Source: Pseudomonadota bacterium
GTDB taxonomy: Bacteria > Pseudomonadota > Gammaproteobacteria > Burkholderiales > Thiobacillaceae
Assembly: GCA_030653935.1 (NCBI GenBank)
Contig: JAURYL010000077.1
Location: forward strand, 1 to 54,621
Length of the DNA: 54,621 nt
Direction of reading: 5' to 3'
The notes beneath the pieces are model-generated. The model was not told where the DNA came from, ran no database searches, and was given only the letters and a program-made list of their open reading frames with translations. Made by a program: the position numbers and the translations under genes. Position 1 is the first letter of the stretch; each line of letters starts with the position of its first letter. Shown one piece after another: positions 18,939-27,314 of this stretch.

Positions 18939-19015
18939 CCCGTAGGAGGGCCCGCTTGCGGCCCGAATAACTCGCCTGGTTGGGATTTCGGGCCGCAAGC
19001 GGGCCCTCCTACGGG
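18939..19015. repeat. Perfect 28-bp inverted repeat after folB
   Basis: Arms 18939-18966 and 18988-19015 are perfect reverse complements (CCCGTAGGAGGGCCCGCTTG and onward) with a 21-nt loop. It is a dispersed palindromic element in the convergent gap between folB and the PPOX-family gene. It could serve as a transcript end for both. The rest of the gap (19016-19099) shows nothing I can assign. Confidence 0.75.
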
Positions 19016-19099
19016 GCGACATCTTTATTCCGTGGGCGGCGCGGACGCGTTGTCTGCTGGACGGCGCCACATGATTGCCGCTGCAAATGGCCGATCGGT

Positions 19100-19645
19100 T
19101 TATTCGTCCACCAACCCGGTCGGCAGGCCGTCGATGCTGAGCGCGTTCTTTTCGCGGCGATAGTCGGCCATGCCGTCCTCGCCTTTCTTGCGCGCCCATT
19201 CCGACAAGGTACCGCGCTCACCGGCATAGCCCATCAGCGGCACCCCGGCTCCGCATGAGGTCTGCGCCGATTCCACCTCCATGAGCACGATCTGACGCGC
19301 ACCGGGATGCTCCGGAAATAACGCCCGCAATTCCGCCCAGCGCGTGTCACGCGGCAATACGCCTTCGCCTTGGCCGTAGATGCGCAGAAGCAGGGCATCG
19401 GCGGCGAAACTGCAGAACATCATAGTCATGCGCGGAGCGGTGCGCAGATGGGCGGCGGTCTCGGCGCTGCTGCCGGTGAGGTCGAGATAGGCCAGGGTGT
19501 GTTCATCCAGGATGCGCAGGCTGTCCAGGCCCTTGGGTGAGAGGTTGATACGGGCAGCGGGCGCGGCGGTGGCTACGAAGAAAATATGCTGTTTGCGGAT
19601 GAACGCCATCAGCTCCGGTGTCAGGGTTTCATAGAATTTGGCCAT
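19100..19645 (-). CDS. Pyridoxamine 5'-phosphate oxidase family protein
   Basis: A 181-residue protein of the split-barrel FMN-binding fold. Its N-terminus, MAKFYETLTPELMAFIRKQH, is followed by FFVATAA and INLSPKGLDSLRILDE, the flavin-site strands of PPOX-like proteins, and RMTMMFCSFAADALLLRIYG in the middle. These proteins bind FMN, F420 or haem, and most are functionally undefined. It follows the LON-domain gene by 8 bp on the same strand and probably shares an mRNA with it and ubiX. Confidence 0.8.
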   Translation of the reverse strand: MAKFYETLTPELMAFIRKQHIFFVATAAPAARINLSPKGLDSLRILDEHTLAYLDLTGSSAETAAHLRTAPRMTMMFCSFAADALLLRIYGQGEGVLPRDTRWAELRALFPEHPGARQIVLMEVESAQTSCGAGVPLMGYAGERGTLSEWARKKGEDGMADYRREKNALSIDGLPTGLVDE

Positions 19646-19653
19646 GTTCTCTC

Positions 19654-20280
19654 CTATGCCAGGCCGTTGCGGCGCATGAATTCAAGCAGAATTTCCAGCC
19701 GCTTCACGGCATCGTTCATTTCCAGCATCGCTTGGCGGGCACCGGCTTTCAGCGGCAGCAGTTCGGCCAGGCGGAAGCCGACCCAGGTGGCGTCATCCCG
19801 GATTTCGTCCAGGCCCGCTTCCGGTGCTCGCGCCGCCAGGGTGTTGAGAAAATCGAGCGCGGCGCGGCAACCGGCGGGGACGGGTAACAGCGCTTCGTCA
19901 TCCTTGTCGCGCACCTGGCCGACCAGCAACTGGTTTGCTTCCAGACGGGTGCTTTCCACGACGAAACGTCCTTCGCCGCGCACTTCGAGAAGCATGACAC
20001 CGGGAGTATCCATATCGGCGGTGACGATGCGGGCATGGCAGCCGACCGCTTCGGGAAGCGCCGCCGGCCCCACCTCACTGCCCTGTTTGATCAGGCAGAT
20101 GCCGAATGGCTGTTCCAGTCGCAGGCAAGCCGCCGCCATGTCGAGATAGCGCGCCTCGAACACCTTCAGGCGCAGACGCCCGTCGGGGAACAGGACGCTA
20201 TTGAGCGGAAACAGCGGCAGTTCGAGGCGATGCGCATCCGGCGCCAGGAAGTCCCGCACTCGGGTGAGGGGATTAATCAT
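19654..20280 (-). CDS. LON peptidase N-terminal (substrate-binding) domain protein
   Basis: A 208-residue free-standing LON N domain without ATPase or protease parts. The start of the domain reads ELPLFPLNSVLFPDGRL followed by KVFEARYLDM, the hallmark of this family. Such proteins are common in proteobacteria and their role is undefined. The ATG at 20280 overlaps the ubiX stop, and a GTG two codons earlier (20286) is an alternative. It appears translationally coupled to ubiX. Confidence 0.85.
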   Translation of the reverse strand: MINPLTRVRDFLAPDAHRLELPLFPLNSVLFPDGRLRLKVFEARYLDMAAACLRLEQPFGICLIKQGSEVGPAALPEAVGCHARIVTADMDTPGVMLLEVRGEGRFVVESTRLEANQLLVGQVRDKDDEALLPVPAGCRAALDFLNTLAARAPEAGLDEIRDDATWVGFRLAELLPLKAGARQAMLEMNDAVKRLEILLEFMRRNGLA

Positions 20281-20878
20281 GCGCACCCCAGGGTTGCATC
20301 AATTCATGCGCGATCCCGAGGTGGTCAAGGATGCGGGCGACGATGAAATCAACCACCTGCTCCACGCTGGTGGGGCGGTGGTAGAAGCCGGGGTTGGCGG
20401 CCAGGATGGTGGCGCCGGCCTCGGCCAGCGTGGTCATGTTGCGCAGGTGGATGAGCGAGAACGGGGTTTCGCGCGGCACCAGGATCAGCGGCCGTTTTTC
20501 CTTGAGCATCACATCGGCGGCGCGCTCGATCAGGTTGTCGGCGAGGCCCTGGGCGATGGCCGCCAGGGTGCCCATGGTGCATGGGCAGACCACCATCGCG
20601 GCGGCCGGGTTGGAGCCGGATGCCGCTGGCGCGAACCACTCTTCCTTGCCGTATACCGTCAGGCGCCCGCTGTATTCACCAAAGCGCGCGGCGAAATATG
20701 CCACCACCTCGGCGTTGCCGTTGGGAAGCTGAAGATCGAGTTCCTGTTTGGCGACGATGCGCGCGGCCTGCGAGATCAGCAGATCGACCTGGCAGCCGGC
20801 GCGCAGCAGGCATTCCAGAAGACGCAGGCCGTAAGCCATGCCGGAGGCGCCAGTGAGGGCGAGTGTGATTCTGATCAT
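20273..20878 (-). CDS. ubiX: Flavin prenyltransferase UbiX
   Basis: A 201-residue flavoprotein that attaches a dimethylallyl group to FMN, making the prenyl-FMN cofactor of the UbiD decarboxylase of ubiquinone synthesis. Visible are the N-terminal LTGASGMAYGLRLLE, MVVCPCTMGTLAAIAQGLADNL in the middle, and the C-terminal PAxPGFYHRPxS-type loop (NPGFYHRPTSVEQ). The length is normal. UbiD is not in this window. The last codons overlap the LON-domain gene. Confidence 0.95.
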   Translation of the reverse strand: MIRITLALTGASGMAYGLRLLECLLRAGCQVDLLISQAARIVAKQELDLQLPNGNAEVVAYFAARFGEYSGRLTVYGKEEWFAPAASGSNPAAAMVVCPCTMGTLAAIAQGLADNLIERAADVMLKEKRPLILVPRETPFSLIHLRNMTTLAEAGATILAANPGFYHRPTSVEQVVDFIVARILDHLGIAHELMQPWGAHD

Positions 20879-20927
20879 GGGTGCGGCGTCAGTCGGGGAG
20901 GGGGGAAGGGTAACGCAGGTATCGACG

Positions 20928-21443
20928 CTATGCCCGCTCGCGCTTTTCCGAAAGTAAATGCGCCGTCGCCAATCCGTTCACCAGGCCGGTGATCCAGGCG
21001 GCGCCGAGAAACAGGGGCATCAGGGCAAGGATGCTGGCACCCGGCAATAGCCAGGTGTTCACCACCAGCAGTTGCGTACCGATGTGGGCGAAAGCGGCGA
21101 GTACGGACAGCCCGATCGGACCGAACCAACGCGCCGGCAGGCGGATCGCCACAGCCAGCAACAGCAGGCTGGCGAGTCCGCCGGATAAACTCAACAGGAA
21201 AGCCGGGGTGAGAAACTGGCCCAACGCCAACGCCCCGGCGACGATGCGCAAGCCCGCCACCCAGGCCGCCGTGCGCCAGCCGTAGCGATACAGCACCACC
21301 AGGGTGACGATGTTGGCGAGGCCGGGTTTGATGCCGGGAATCGGCAAGGGTATCGCCGCTTCCACCAGGGTCAGGCCGATGGCCGCCGCGGCCAGCGCGG
21401 CTACCCGGCGATCCTCATGGCTGGCGTGGAGTTCGAGTTGCAT
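20928..21443 (-). CDS. Gx transporter family membrane protein
   Basis: A 171-residue protein with about five hydrophobic helices. IPLPIPGIKPGLANIVTL followed by LYRYGW is the signature of the Gx transporter/HepS1-like family (COG4769), usually encoded near NusG-domain-II and ApbE-type genes and of unknown substrate. The start MQLELHASHEDRR was chosen because residues upstream are charged and unconserved. It is on the same strand as ubiX, 49 bp away, and the adjacent HTH gene ends 40 bp upstream. Confidence 0.75.
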   Translation of the reverse strand: MQLELHASHEDRRVAALAAAAIGLTLVEAAIPLPIPGIKPGLANIVTLVVLYRYGWRTAAWVAGLRIVAGALALGQFLTPAFLLSLSGGLASLLLLAVAIRLPARWFGPIGLSVLAAFAHIGTQLLVVNTWLLPGASILALMPLFLGAAWITGLVNGLATAHLLSEKRERA

Positions 21444-21483
21444 GCGGCGATGGTAATCGCGCTGGTTTTTTTCGTCGCGACAC

Positions 21484-21828
21484 TCAGTTTTTCGGCCGCC
21501 CCTTGCCGGCCAGGATGCGGGCCAGTTCACGGTATTGTTTGCGCGCGTCCGGCTCCATCGCGCGATAGGCGTGGACGATGTCCTGTTCTTCGCGCGCCAG
21601 AGTGGGTGGGGCGGTCGGGAGCGGTTCCGCGTCGGCTAGCGCGAACAGTTGGTAAACCTTGATTTCCAGCGCGGCGGTCAAGGCTTCCAGAGTTTCCGGT
21701 CGCGGCCACTGGCTATTGTTTTCCATCCGCGAGAGGCTGGATTTGGTGATGCCGGTTCGTTCCGCGAGCTCGTCCAGTGACCAGCCATGGCGCGCGCGCA
21801 GTTGTGCAATGGTTTCACCGATTTTCAT
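21484..21828 (-). CDS. XRE-family HTH regulator
   Basis: A 114-residue protein with a Cro/cI-type helix-turn-helix at residues ~4-58 (IAQLRARHGWSLDELAERTG, then KSSLSRMENN). A C-terminal ~50 residues (EEQDIVHAYRAMEPDARKQY) probably mediates dimerisation. The start chosen is MKIGETIAQLR. Upstream Met codons at 21843 and 21855 are possible, but none has a good ribosome-binding site. It is divergent from a second small HTH gene across a 275-bp A/T-richer gap containing repeated short palindromes. Confidence 0.8.
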   Translation of the reverse strand: MKIGETIAQLRARHGWSLDELAERTGITKSSLSRMENNSQWPRPETLEALTAALEIKVYQLFALADAEPLPTAPPTLAREEQDIVHAYRAMEPDARKQYRELARILAGKGRPKN

Positions 21829-21978
21829 ATGAGCCGCGCCCATCTTTTCAGCCAATTCATGCGGGAGTGCCCCGTTACGTTATGGATTATTCAAATTTTT
21901 CATATTCTTGCCGGCACGCATGCTGAACGCAAGTTGCATTCAGTGCAACACGCCGGGCGCAACGATACCGCCAAATCT

Positions 21979-22024
21979 TGTTGCGTAACAGTGTGTTGAC
22001 AGGCGTTCCGTGTTGCGAAACACT
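21979..22024. promoter_or_regulatory. Candidate promoter and paired operators between the HTH genes
   Basis: TTGACA (21996-22001), a 17-bp spacer and AACACT (22019-22024) form a plausible promoter for the plus-strand HTH gene. Two near-identical palindromic sites, TGTTGCGTAACA (21979-21990) and TGTTGCGAAACA (22011-22022), lie 32 bp apart centre to centre, about three helical turns, one on each side of the -35. The downstream one overlaps the spacer and -10. They look like operator sites for one or both flanking HTH proteins. The rest of the gap (21829-21978, 22025-22103) holds no gene I can support. Confidence 0.45.
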
Positions 22025-22103
22025 AGCCCGAGATTTGCCGCTCAAGCAGTGGCGAGCGCGATGATCGATGCGTTGGTCTGAACAATAAAAACCGGAGAAA
22101 GGG

Positions 22104-22355
22104 ATGAGTCCATTGAGAAAGGCCCGCTTGCGGCGGGGGTTGTCCATTTACGATCTGGCCGAGGCGGTGGGCATGTCGGCCGCCAGCATTTCCCGTGTTG
22201 AACGGCGGGTCCAGAGTACTTCACCCACGACCGCCGCCAAACTGGCGGCATTGCTTGACCTGTCGCTGGCGCAGATATTGCTTCCGGACGCGAATGAGGA
22301 AAGCGCCACGTCCGACGGGGAGGGGGGCACCGGAAGGTCTGGGGTGGCGCCATGA
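22104..22355 (+). CDS. Small XRE-family HTH protein
   Basis: An 83-residue protein that is almost only a helix-turn-helix: LRKARLRRGLSIYDLAEAVG, MSAASISRVERRVQ, then TTAAKLAALLDL, followed by a short disordered tail. A good GGAGAAAGG precedes the ATG. Its stop overlaps the next small gene (ATGA). It faces the other HTH gene divergently. The two HTH domains are related but not close copies. Confidence 0.75.
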   Translation: MSPLRKARLRRGLSIYDLAEAVGMSAASISRVERRVQSTSPTTAAKLAALLDLSLAQILLPDANEESATSDGEGGTGRSGVAP

Positions 22356-22606
22356 GTGACCTGGAAATCGGTCTGCTTTCCTGGCTGGTCATCGCGGTGC
22401 TTGCCGGTCTGGTGATCGGACGGTTTTTGCGCATGCCGGAGTTTGATGAGTCTTCAGGGTTTTTCCGGGAGAAATCAGGCCGGCCGGAGCCTTTGAGTCA
22501 TGGCGGTGGCGAGGAGCGCAGAGGTAGGGCACACCCCTCGACCATGCCGGACCAACCGAATTCAGGTTACCCATCCGAACGCGGCGATATTGGCAACAAC
22601 CCATGA
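22352..22606 (+). CDS. Small hypothetical membrane-anchored protein
   Basis: An 84-residue frame with one N-terminal hydrophobic segment (LLSWLVIAVLAGLVIG) and a polar, low-complexity tail. The ATGA overlap with the HTH gene supports translation, but the tail after residue ~45 has no recognisable features and the gene could be a short remnant. An HTH regulator followed by a small membrane protein is a common pairing in accessory modules. No function can be given. Confidence 0.45.
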   Translation: MSDLEIGLLSWLVIAVLAGLVIGRFLRMPEFDESSGFFREKSGRPEPLSHGGGEERRGRAHPSTMPDQPNSGYPSERGDIGNNP

Positions 22607-22651
22607 ATCATGCGGATATTCGTGCCCACGTCAAACTCGACTCCAGCCGCT

Positions 22652-23662
22652 TCATCCGCTGACACCGCGCCCGTCAGCGTGGCCAGTAGGTTCGACGTCT
22701 TGTCCCGCCTTTTTCCATAATTTCCACGCCTCCACCAGGCCGAGAGCCACACCGACACCCTCCGGCCCGGTCAGTCTCAGGGTGGCCAGGCGGATGCGGC
22801 CAAGATACAAATTTCGCAGCAAGGGCGTGAACCAGTCCCGATCCAGTCGGGTGGCGTCCGCCGCGTCGGCGTTGGCGGGAAACTCCGGCAATACCAACAG
22901 GCTGCTGGCGGCGGCCGGGACTTCGGCGAGGCTTGCGGGACAGGGCGCGGCGGCGCCGCCAGACAAGCGGGCCAGGGCCAGGGCTTCCGTCTGTGCCGCC
23001 AGTACCTGCCCGAACCGGCGCCCGGTTTTCGTCATTTCACCGCCGCCCCAGAGCCAGAGGCTGTTGATGGGTGCCTGGCCGGCTTGTTCGCGCCCCAGGT
23101 TGACCGGGTGGTCGTGGAGGATGATCTGGGCATCATTGATCAGGCGCATCGCCCGCGCCGCGCCGGGGCCGGTCGGCAGGGCGGAATTCACGTGGCGAGT
23201 GGCGACCTCGTCCAGGGGGGTGGTACGCATCTTGATGCCATGGGAGGGGTGGCCGTACCAGCGTTCCGGCGCGGGCGCCAGGAGTTGCCAGCCGGCTTCC
23301 TGGAATAGCGGCGCGAGGCTGCTCGCCAGGGACCTGGATTCCGCTTCGCTTAGTCCGACATGTCGGGCATCCAGCAGGGTCATGCCGCGCATGCCGATCT
23401 GGAGATGTACCGGGTCGACGCGCAGCCAGTAGCCGATATTGGCATTGAGTCCATCGTAGTTGGCGGTGATCGGCGCGAGTGGGCTGTCTTCCTGGCGGGC
23501 GACGCCGAAGACCTGGCACAGCGCATCCGCCAGGCTGGTCTCGCCGCACAGGGGGCGGCCGCGCGCGAGCAGGCGCTCCAATCCCGGCATTGGAATGGTT
23601 TCACTGTGGGGGGAGTCGCGCCAGGCCGCCAGGCCGGGGACGATGAGGTGAAGTTCGCGCAA
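22652..23662 (-). CDS. RpfE-like / COG4255 phosphoglycerate-mutase-like protein
   Basis: A 336-residue protein beginning (TTG) RELHLIVPGLAAWRDS. IGYWLRVDPVHLQIGMRGM and INSLWLWGGGEMT are the signatures I associate with the RpfE-type regulatory protein family, annotated in many betaproteobacteria as phosphoglycerate-mutase-like. Biochemical function is unproven. There is no ATG near the conserved N-terminus. The best start is TTG at 23662, which lies in the first unit of a heptamer array, and no ribosome-binding site is visible. The frame is open upstream through the array. It lies downstream of trpE on the same strand. Confidence 0.7.
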   Translation of the reverse strand: MRELHLIVPGLAAWRDSPHSETIPMPGLERLLARGRPLCGETSLADALCQVFGVARQEDSPLAPITANYDGLNANIGYWLRVDPVHLQIGMRGMTLLDARHVGLSEAESRSLASSLAPLFQEAGWQLLAPAPERWYGHPSHGIKMRTTPLDEVATRHVNSALPTGPGAARAMRLINDAQIILHDHPVNLGREQAGQAPINSLWLWGGGEMTKTGRRFGQVLAAQTEALALARLSGGAAAPCPASLAEVPAAASSLLVLPEFPANADAADATRLDRDWFTPLLRNLYLGRIRLATLRLTGPEGVGVALGLVEAWKLWKKAGQDVEPTGHADGRGVSG

Positions 23663-23764
23663 TTTCGGATTTCGGATTTCGGATTTCAGATTTCGGATTT
23701 CAGATTTCAGATTTCGGAAAGTCGGGCGCGGCGATGCCGCGCGAGAAAATCCGAAATCCGAAAT
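23662..23764. repeat. Heptamer tandem array (ATTTCGG/ATTTCAG) with inverted tail
   Basis: Eight 7-bp units at 23662-23717 (ATTTCGG or ATTTCAG) are followed by a small GCGCGGC/GCCGCGC hairpin and an inverted segment ATCCGAAATCCGAAAT ending at 23764. It fills the 106-bp gap between trpE and the RpfE-like gene and reaches its start codon. A second array of the same heptamer follows pilY1 at 36386-36462. Confidence 0.85.
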
Positions 23765-23768
23765 GGTG

Positions 23769-25262
23769 TTATTCCGCCTCGCTCTCGAATCCCGCTTGCG
23801 CGAGTTCTGCGGCGCGCACGATGGCGCGGGCCTTGTTGCAGGTTTCCAGCCATTCGTTTTCGGGCACGGAGTCGGCGACGATGCCGGCACCGGCTTGTAC
23901 GTAGAGCGTGTTGTCCTTGACCACGGCGGTGCGGATGGCAATGGCGACATCCATGTCGCCATTGAAACCGAGGTAGCCGACGGCGCCGGCGTAGACGCCG
24001 CGCTTGGTCGGTTCCAGTTCATCGATGATTTCCATCGCCCGAATCTTCGGCGCGCCGGAAACAGTGCCGGCCGGGAAGGTGGCGCGCAGCACGTCCATCG
24101 CGCTCATCTCCGGGCGCAGGCTGGCCTCGACGTTGGAGACGATGTGCATGACGTGCGAATAGCGTTCGATGCTCATATTCTCGGTGACTTTCACCGTGCC
24201 GATCTGGGCGACGCGGCCGGCGTCGTTGCGGCCGAGGTCCATGAGTTGCACGTGTTCCGCGCGCTCCTTGGGGTCGGCCAGCAGTTCCACTTCCAGGCGC
24301 TGGTCTTCCTCGCGGTTGGCGCCGCGCGGGCGGGTGCCGGCAATGGGACGGACGGTGACGCGTTTGCCGCCGTTGTCATCGTCCTCAAGTCGCACCAGGA
24401 TTTCCGGCGAGGAGCCGACGACATGGAAGCTGCCCATGTCGTAATAGAACATGTAGGGCGAGGGATTGAGGCCGCGTAGCGCCCGGTACAGCGATAGCGG
24501 ATGCGCGTGGAATGGCCGGCTCAAACGCTGGCTCAAGACCACCTGCATGATGTCGCCTTCGGTGATGTAGCGTTTGGCGCGCACCACCGCGTCCTTGAAG
24601 GCTTGTTCACCGAATTCCGATGTCGCCTCGAAGTCGTTGCCCGGGGCGCAGCCGGGTGGCAGGGCCGGGCGCAGCAGACGCTTCGAAAGTTCCTTCAGGC
24701 GCAGGTGCGCTCGCAGGTATGCCTCGGGTTCCAGCGGGTCGGCGTAGACGATCAGGGTAAGACGGCCGGAGAGGTTGTCTACCACCGCCAGTTCGTCGCT
24801 GAGCAGGAGCAGGATGTCGGGGGTGTTGACCGGGTCTTCCTTGCGGGTGTCGGCCAGCTTTTTCTCGATGTAGCGCACCGTGTCGTAGCCGAAATAGCCG
24901 CAGAGGCCGCCGGGAAAGCGTGGCAGGCCGGGTACCGGCGCCGCCTTGAAACGGGCCAGATAGGTCTCGATGAAGGCCAGCGGATCGTCGCAATTACTCT
25001 GTTCCACCGGCAGGCCGTTGGTCTCGACGCTGACGAAGTGGCCGTGCACGCGCAGCACGGTGCGGGCGGGCAGGCCGATGAAGGAATAGCGCCCGAACCG
25101 CTCGCCGCCCACCACCGATTCCAGCAGGTAGGAATAGGGCTCGTTGGCGAGTTTCAGGTAGAGCGAAAGCGGTGTATCCAGGTCGGCGGGGAGTTGCTTG
25201 ATGACCGGGATACGGTTGTAGCCCTGGCGGGCGAGGCTGTTGAATTTTTCTTCGTTGAACAT
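23769..25262 (-). CDS. trpE: Anthranilate synthase component I
   Basis: A 497-residue chorismate-utilising enzyme that makes anthranilate with TrpG-supplied ammonia, the first step of tryptophan synthesis. The feedback-site motif LLES is at the N-terminus ([14 protein letters not shown]). The catalytic C-terminal half shows [38 protein letters not shown] and [18 protein letters not shown]. The length is normal. trpG, trpD and trpC, which commonly follow in relatives, are not here. The RpfE-like gene and a heptamer array follow instead. Confidence 0.97.
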   Translation of the reverse strand: MFNEEKFNSLARQGYNRIPVIKQLPADLDTPLSLYLKLANEPYSYLLESVVGGERFGRYSFIGLPARTVLRVHGHFVSVETNGLPVEQSNCDDPLAFIETYLARFKAAPVPGLPRFPGGLCGYFGYDTVRYIEKKLADTRKEDPVNTPDILLLLSDELAVVDNLSGRLTLIVYADPLEPEAYLRAHLRLKELSKRLLRPALPPGCAPGNDFEATSEFGEQAFKDAVVRAKRYITEGDIMQVVLSQRLSRPFHAHPLSLYRALRGLNPSPYMFYYDMGSFHVVGSSPEILVRLEDDDNGGKRVTVRPIAGTRPRGANREEDQRLEVELLADPKERAEHVQLMDLGRNDAGRVAQIGTVKVTENMSIERYSHVMHIVSNVEASLRPEMSAMDVLRATFPAGTVSGAPKIRAMEIIDELEPTKRGVYAGAVGYLGFNGDMDVAIAIRTAVVKDNTLYVQAGAGIVADSVPENEWLETCNKARAIVRAAELAQAGFESEAE

Positions 25263-25366
25263 GATGCGGCTCCGGAAAGACGGGGAAAGTGAAACGCGGG
25301 GTTGAAACGCGGTTCAGCCACGCCATCGCGTGGTTTGTGCTTTCCCGGTTTCCAGAGGATTCAGGT

Positions 25367-26047
25367 TCATTTTCGGACGATCAGCTTGGCGGCTTCGAGC
25401 AGGCTGGGCACCACGGCATCGAGGTCCAGTTCCGCCACCGGGCGCCCGCGGTTGTAGCCGTAGGGCACGCAGAACACCGGGCTGCCGGCAGCGCGCGCGG
25501 CCTGGGCGTCATTGAGGGAGTCGCCGATCAGCAGCAATTCGTTCGGCTCGCAGTCGAATACCGCGCAGGCGTGGAACAGCGGCAAGGGCGAGGGCTTTTT
25601 CTCCGGCAGGGTGTCGCCGGAGAGGATCAGCTCGAAGTAGTCGAACAGGCCGGTGTCTTTCAGCAGCGGGTGGGTGAAACGCGCGGCCTTGTTGGTGATG
25701 CAGGCCAGATGCACGCCACTGGCCTTGATCGCTTGCAGGCCTTCGATCACGCCGGGGTAGGGGCGACTCTTGCGCGACACCCACTCGGCATAGTGTTGTT
25801 CGTAGATCGGCAACGCTTTGGCGAACAGTTCCGGCGCCGGGTCGGTGTGCATGTCGCGGGTGAGCACGCGCTTGACCAGGCGGGAGACGCCGTTGCCGAT
25901 GTAGGTCTTCACCTCGGCCAGGTCGATCGGCGGCTGGCCGAGATCTTCGGCCATCGCCATCGCGGCGTCGGCGAGGTCGGGCGCGGTGTCGAGCAGGGTG
26001 CCGTCGAGGTCGATGACGACGGCTTTCAGGGAAATTGGAAAGTTCAT
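25367..26047 (-). CDS. gph: Phosphoglycolate phosphatase
   Basis: A 226-residue HAD-superfamily phosphatase. Motif I is VIDLDGTLLDT, motif II lies in LACITNK, and motif III/IV is LLLIGDSLNDAQAAR. It removes 2-phosphoglycolate made during DNA-end repair or by oxygenase reactions. Position between rpe and trpE is the classical betaproteobacterial order. The start is MNFPISLKAVVIDLDG. The eight codons upstream belong to the palindromic repeat. Confidence 0.92.
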   Translation of the reverse strand: MNFPISLKAVVIDLDGTLLDTAPDLADAAMAMAEDLGQPPIDLAEVKTYIGNGVSRLVKRVLTRDMHTDPAPELFAKALPIYEQHYAEWVSRKSRPYPGVIEGLQAIKASGVHLACITNKAARFTHPLLKDTGLFDYFELILSGDTLPEKKPSPLPLFHACAVFDCEPNELLLIGDSLNDAQAARAAGSPVFCVPYGYNRGRPVAELDLDAVVPSLLEAAKLIVRK

Positions 26048-26057
26048 TGTTGGGACG

Positions 26058-26120
26058 TGTAGCGCCGGCATCCTTGCCGGCGTTTTTCAAAAAGACGCCG
26101 GCAAGGATGCCGGCGCTACA
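26058..26120. repeat. Perfect 25-bp inverted repeat between rpe and gph
   Basis: Arms 26058-26082 (TGTAGCGCCGGCATCCTTGC and onward) and 26096-26120 are perfect reverse complements with a 13-nt loop (TTTTTCAAAAAGA). Members of the same family lie at 42454-42526 (two arm mismatches) and, as a half-element, near 44028-44047. It fills the rpe-gph gap and could act as a processing site or an attenuating hairpin. Confidence 0.8.
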
Positions 26121-26121
26121 T

Positions 26122-26808
26122 TTACGCTTTTGCCAGTTCTGCGCGCATGGCGGCAATGACCGTGTTGTAGCGTTGCGGGTCGCTGTCTTTGGCGGCGCCG
26201 AAGATGGCGGAGCCGGCGACGAAGGTATCCACACCGGCTTTCGCCACTTCACAGATGTTGGCCGGGCCGACGCCACCGTCGATCTCCAGACGGCAGTTGT
26301 AGCCGCCGGCGTCGATCATCGCGCGCACTTTTTTCGCCTTGTCCAGCACATAGGGGATGAATTTCTGGCCGCCGAAGCCGGGGTTCACCGACATCAACAG
26401 CACCATGTCGAGCTTGGGCAGCATGTATTCCAGCACGTCCAGCGGCGTGGCCGGGTTGAACACCAGGCCGGCCTTGCAGCCGTTTTCCTTGATCAGGCCG
26501 ATGGTGCGGTCGACGTGCTCGGAGGCTTCCGGATGGAAGGTGATGTAGGTGGCGCCGGCCTTGGCGAAGTCGGGAATGATGCGGTCCACTGGCTTCACCA
26601 TCAGATGCACGTCGATGGGGGCGGTGACGCCGTGTTTGCGCAGCGCTTCGCAGACCAGCGGGCCGATGGTCAGGTTGGGCACATAGTGGTTGTCCATCAC
26701 GTCGAAGTGGACGATGTCGGCGCCGGCGGCGAGCACGAAGTCCACTTCCTCGCCGAGCTTGGCGAAGTTGGCGGAAAGGATGGAAGGAGCAATCTGGTAA
26801 TCGGCCAT
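26122..26808 (-). CDS. rpe: Ribulose-phosphate 3-epimerase
   Basis: A 228-residue TIM-barrel enzyme interconverting ribulose 5-phosphate and xylulose 5-phosphate. Signatures are [35 protein letters not shown] (metal/active site), [13 protein letters not shown] and [10 protein letters not shown]. The length is normal. It heads the rpe-gph-trpE run and is divergent from apaG, with a ~120-bp gap for both promoters. Upstream in-frame codons to 26895 are in that gap and not conserved. Confidence 0.96.
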   Translation of the reverse strand: MADYQIAPSILSANFAKLGEEVDFVLAAGADIVHFDVMDNHYVPNLTIGPLVCEALRKHGVTAPIDVHLMVKPVDRIIPDFAKAGATYITFHPEASEHVDRTIGLIKENGCKAGLVFNPATPLDVLEYMLPKLDMVLLMSVNPGFGGQKFIPYVLDKAKKVRAMIDAGGYNCRLEIDGGVGPANICEVAKAGVDTFVAGSAIFGAAKDSDPQRYNTVIAAMRAELAKA

Positions 26809-26930
26809 GAGGATAATCCTGTATTCGATGGAAAAACCCGGACATTCTACCCGCCCGCCCCGCGCACTGGACAGGGCTGGTCGATTCGTGTGCAATCCCC
26901 CGCTGTACGCCCATCCCGCCGCAAATACCC

Positions 26931-27314
26931 ATGGCAGACAGCAGGAAATACCACATCACCGTCACCACCCGCACCCAGTTCATCCCGGAGCAATCCGACG
27001 AGGGCGCGGAGCGTTTCGTGTTCGCTTACACCATCACCATCGCCAATACCGGGTTGACCCCGGCGCAATTGATTTCAAGGCACTGGCTCATCACCGACGC
27101 GCATCAGAAAGTGCAGGAAGTGCGCGGCCTTGGCGTGGTGGGCGAGCAACCCTTGCTGAAGCCGGGCGAACAATTCGAGTACACCAGCGGCACCGCCATC
27201 GCGACGCCGGTGGGGGCGATGAAAGGCAGTTACCAGATGGTTGCCGACGATGGCAGCCAGTTCGAGGCCGAGGTCGCCGAATTCATCCTCTCCGTGCCGC
27301 GCGTGCTGCACTGA
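26931..27314 (+). CDS. apaG: ApaG (Co2+/Mg2+ efflux-associated) protein
   Basis: A 127-residue beta-sandwich protein. [29 protein letters not shown] and the [20 protein letters not shown] loop are typical of ApaG/DUF525, named from an apparent link to cobalt resistance. The biochemical role is unsettled. It is divergent from rpe and coupled to mltA by a TGATG overlap, an arrangement found in many betaproteobacteria. Confidence 0.93.
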   Translation: MADSRKYHITVTTRTQFIPEQSDEGAERFVFAYTITIANTGLTPAQLISRHWLITDAHQKVQEVRGLGVVGEQPLLKPGEQFEYTSGTAIATPVGAMKGSYQMVADDGSQFEAEVAEFILSVPRVLH

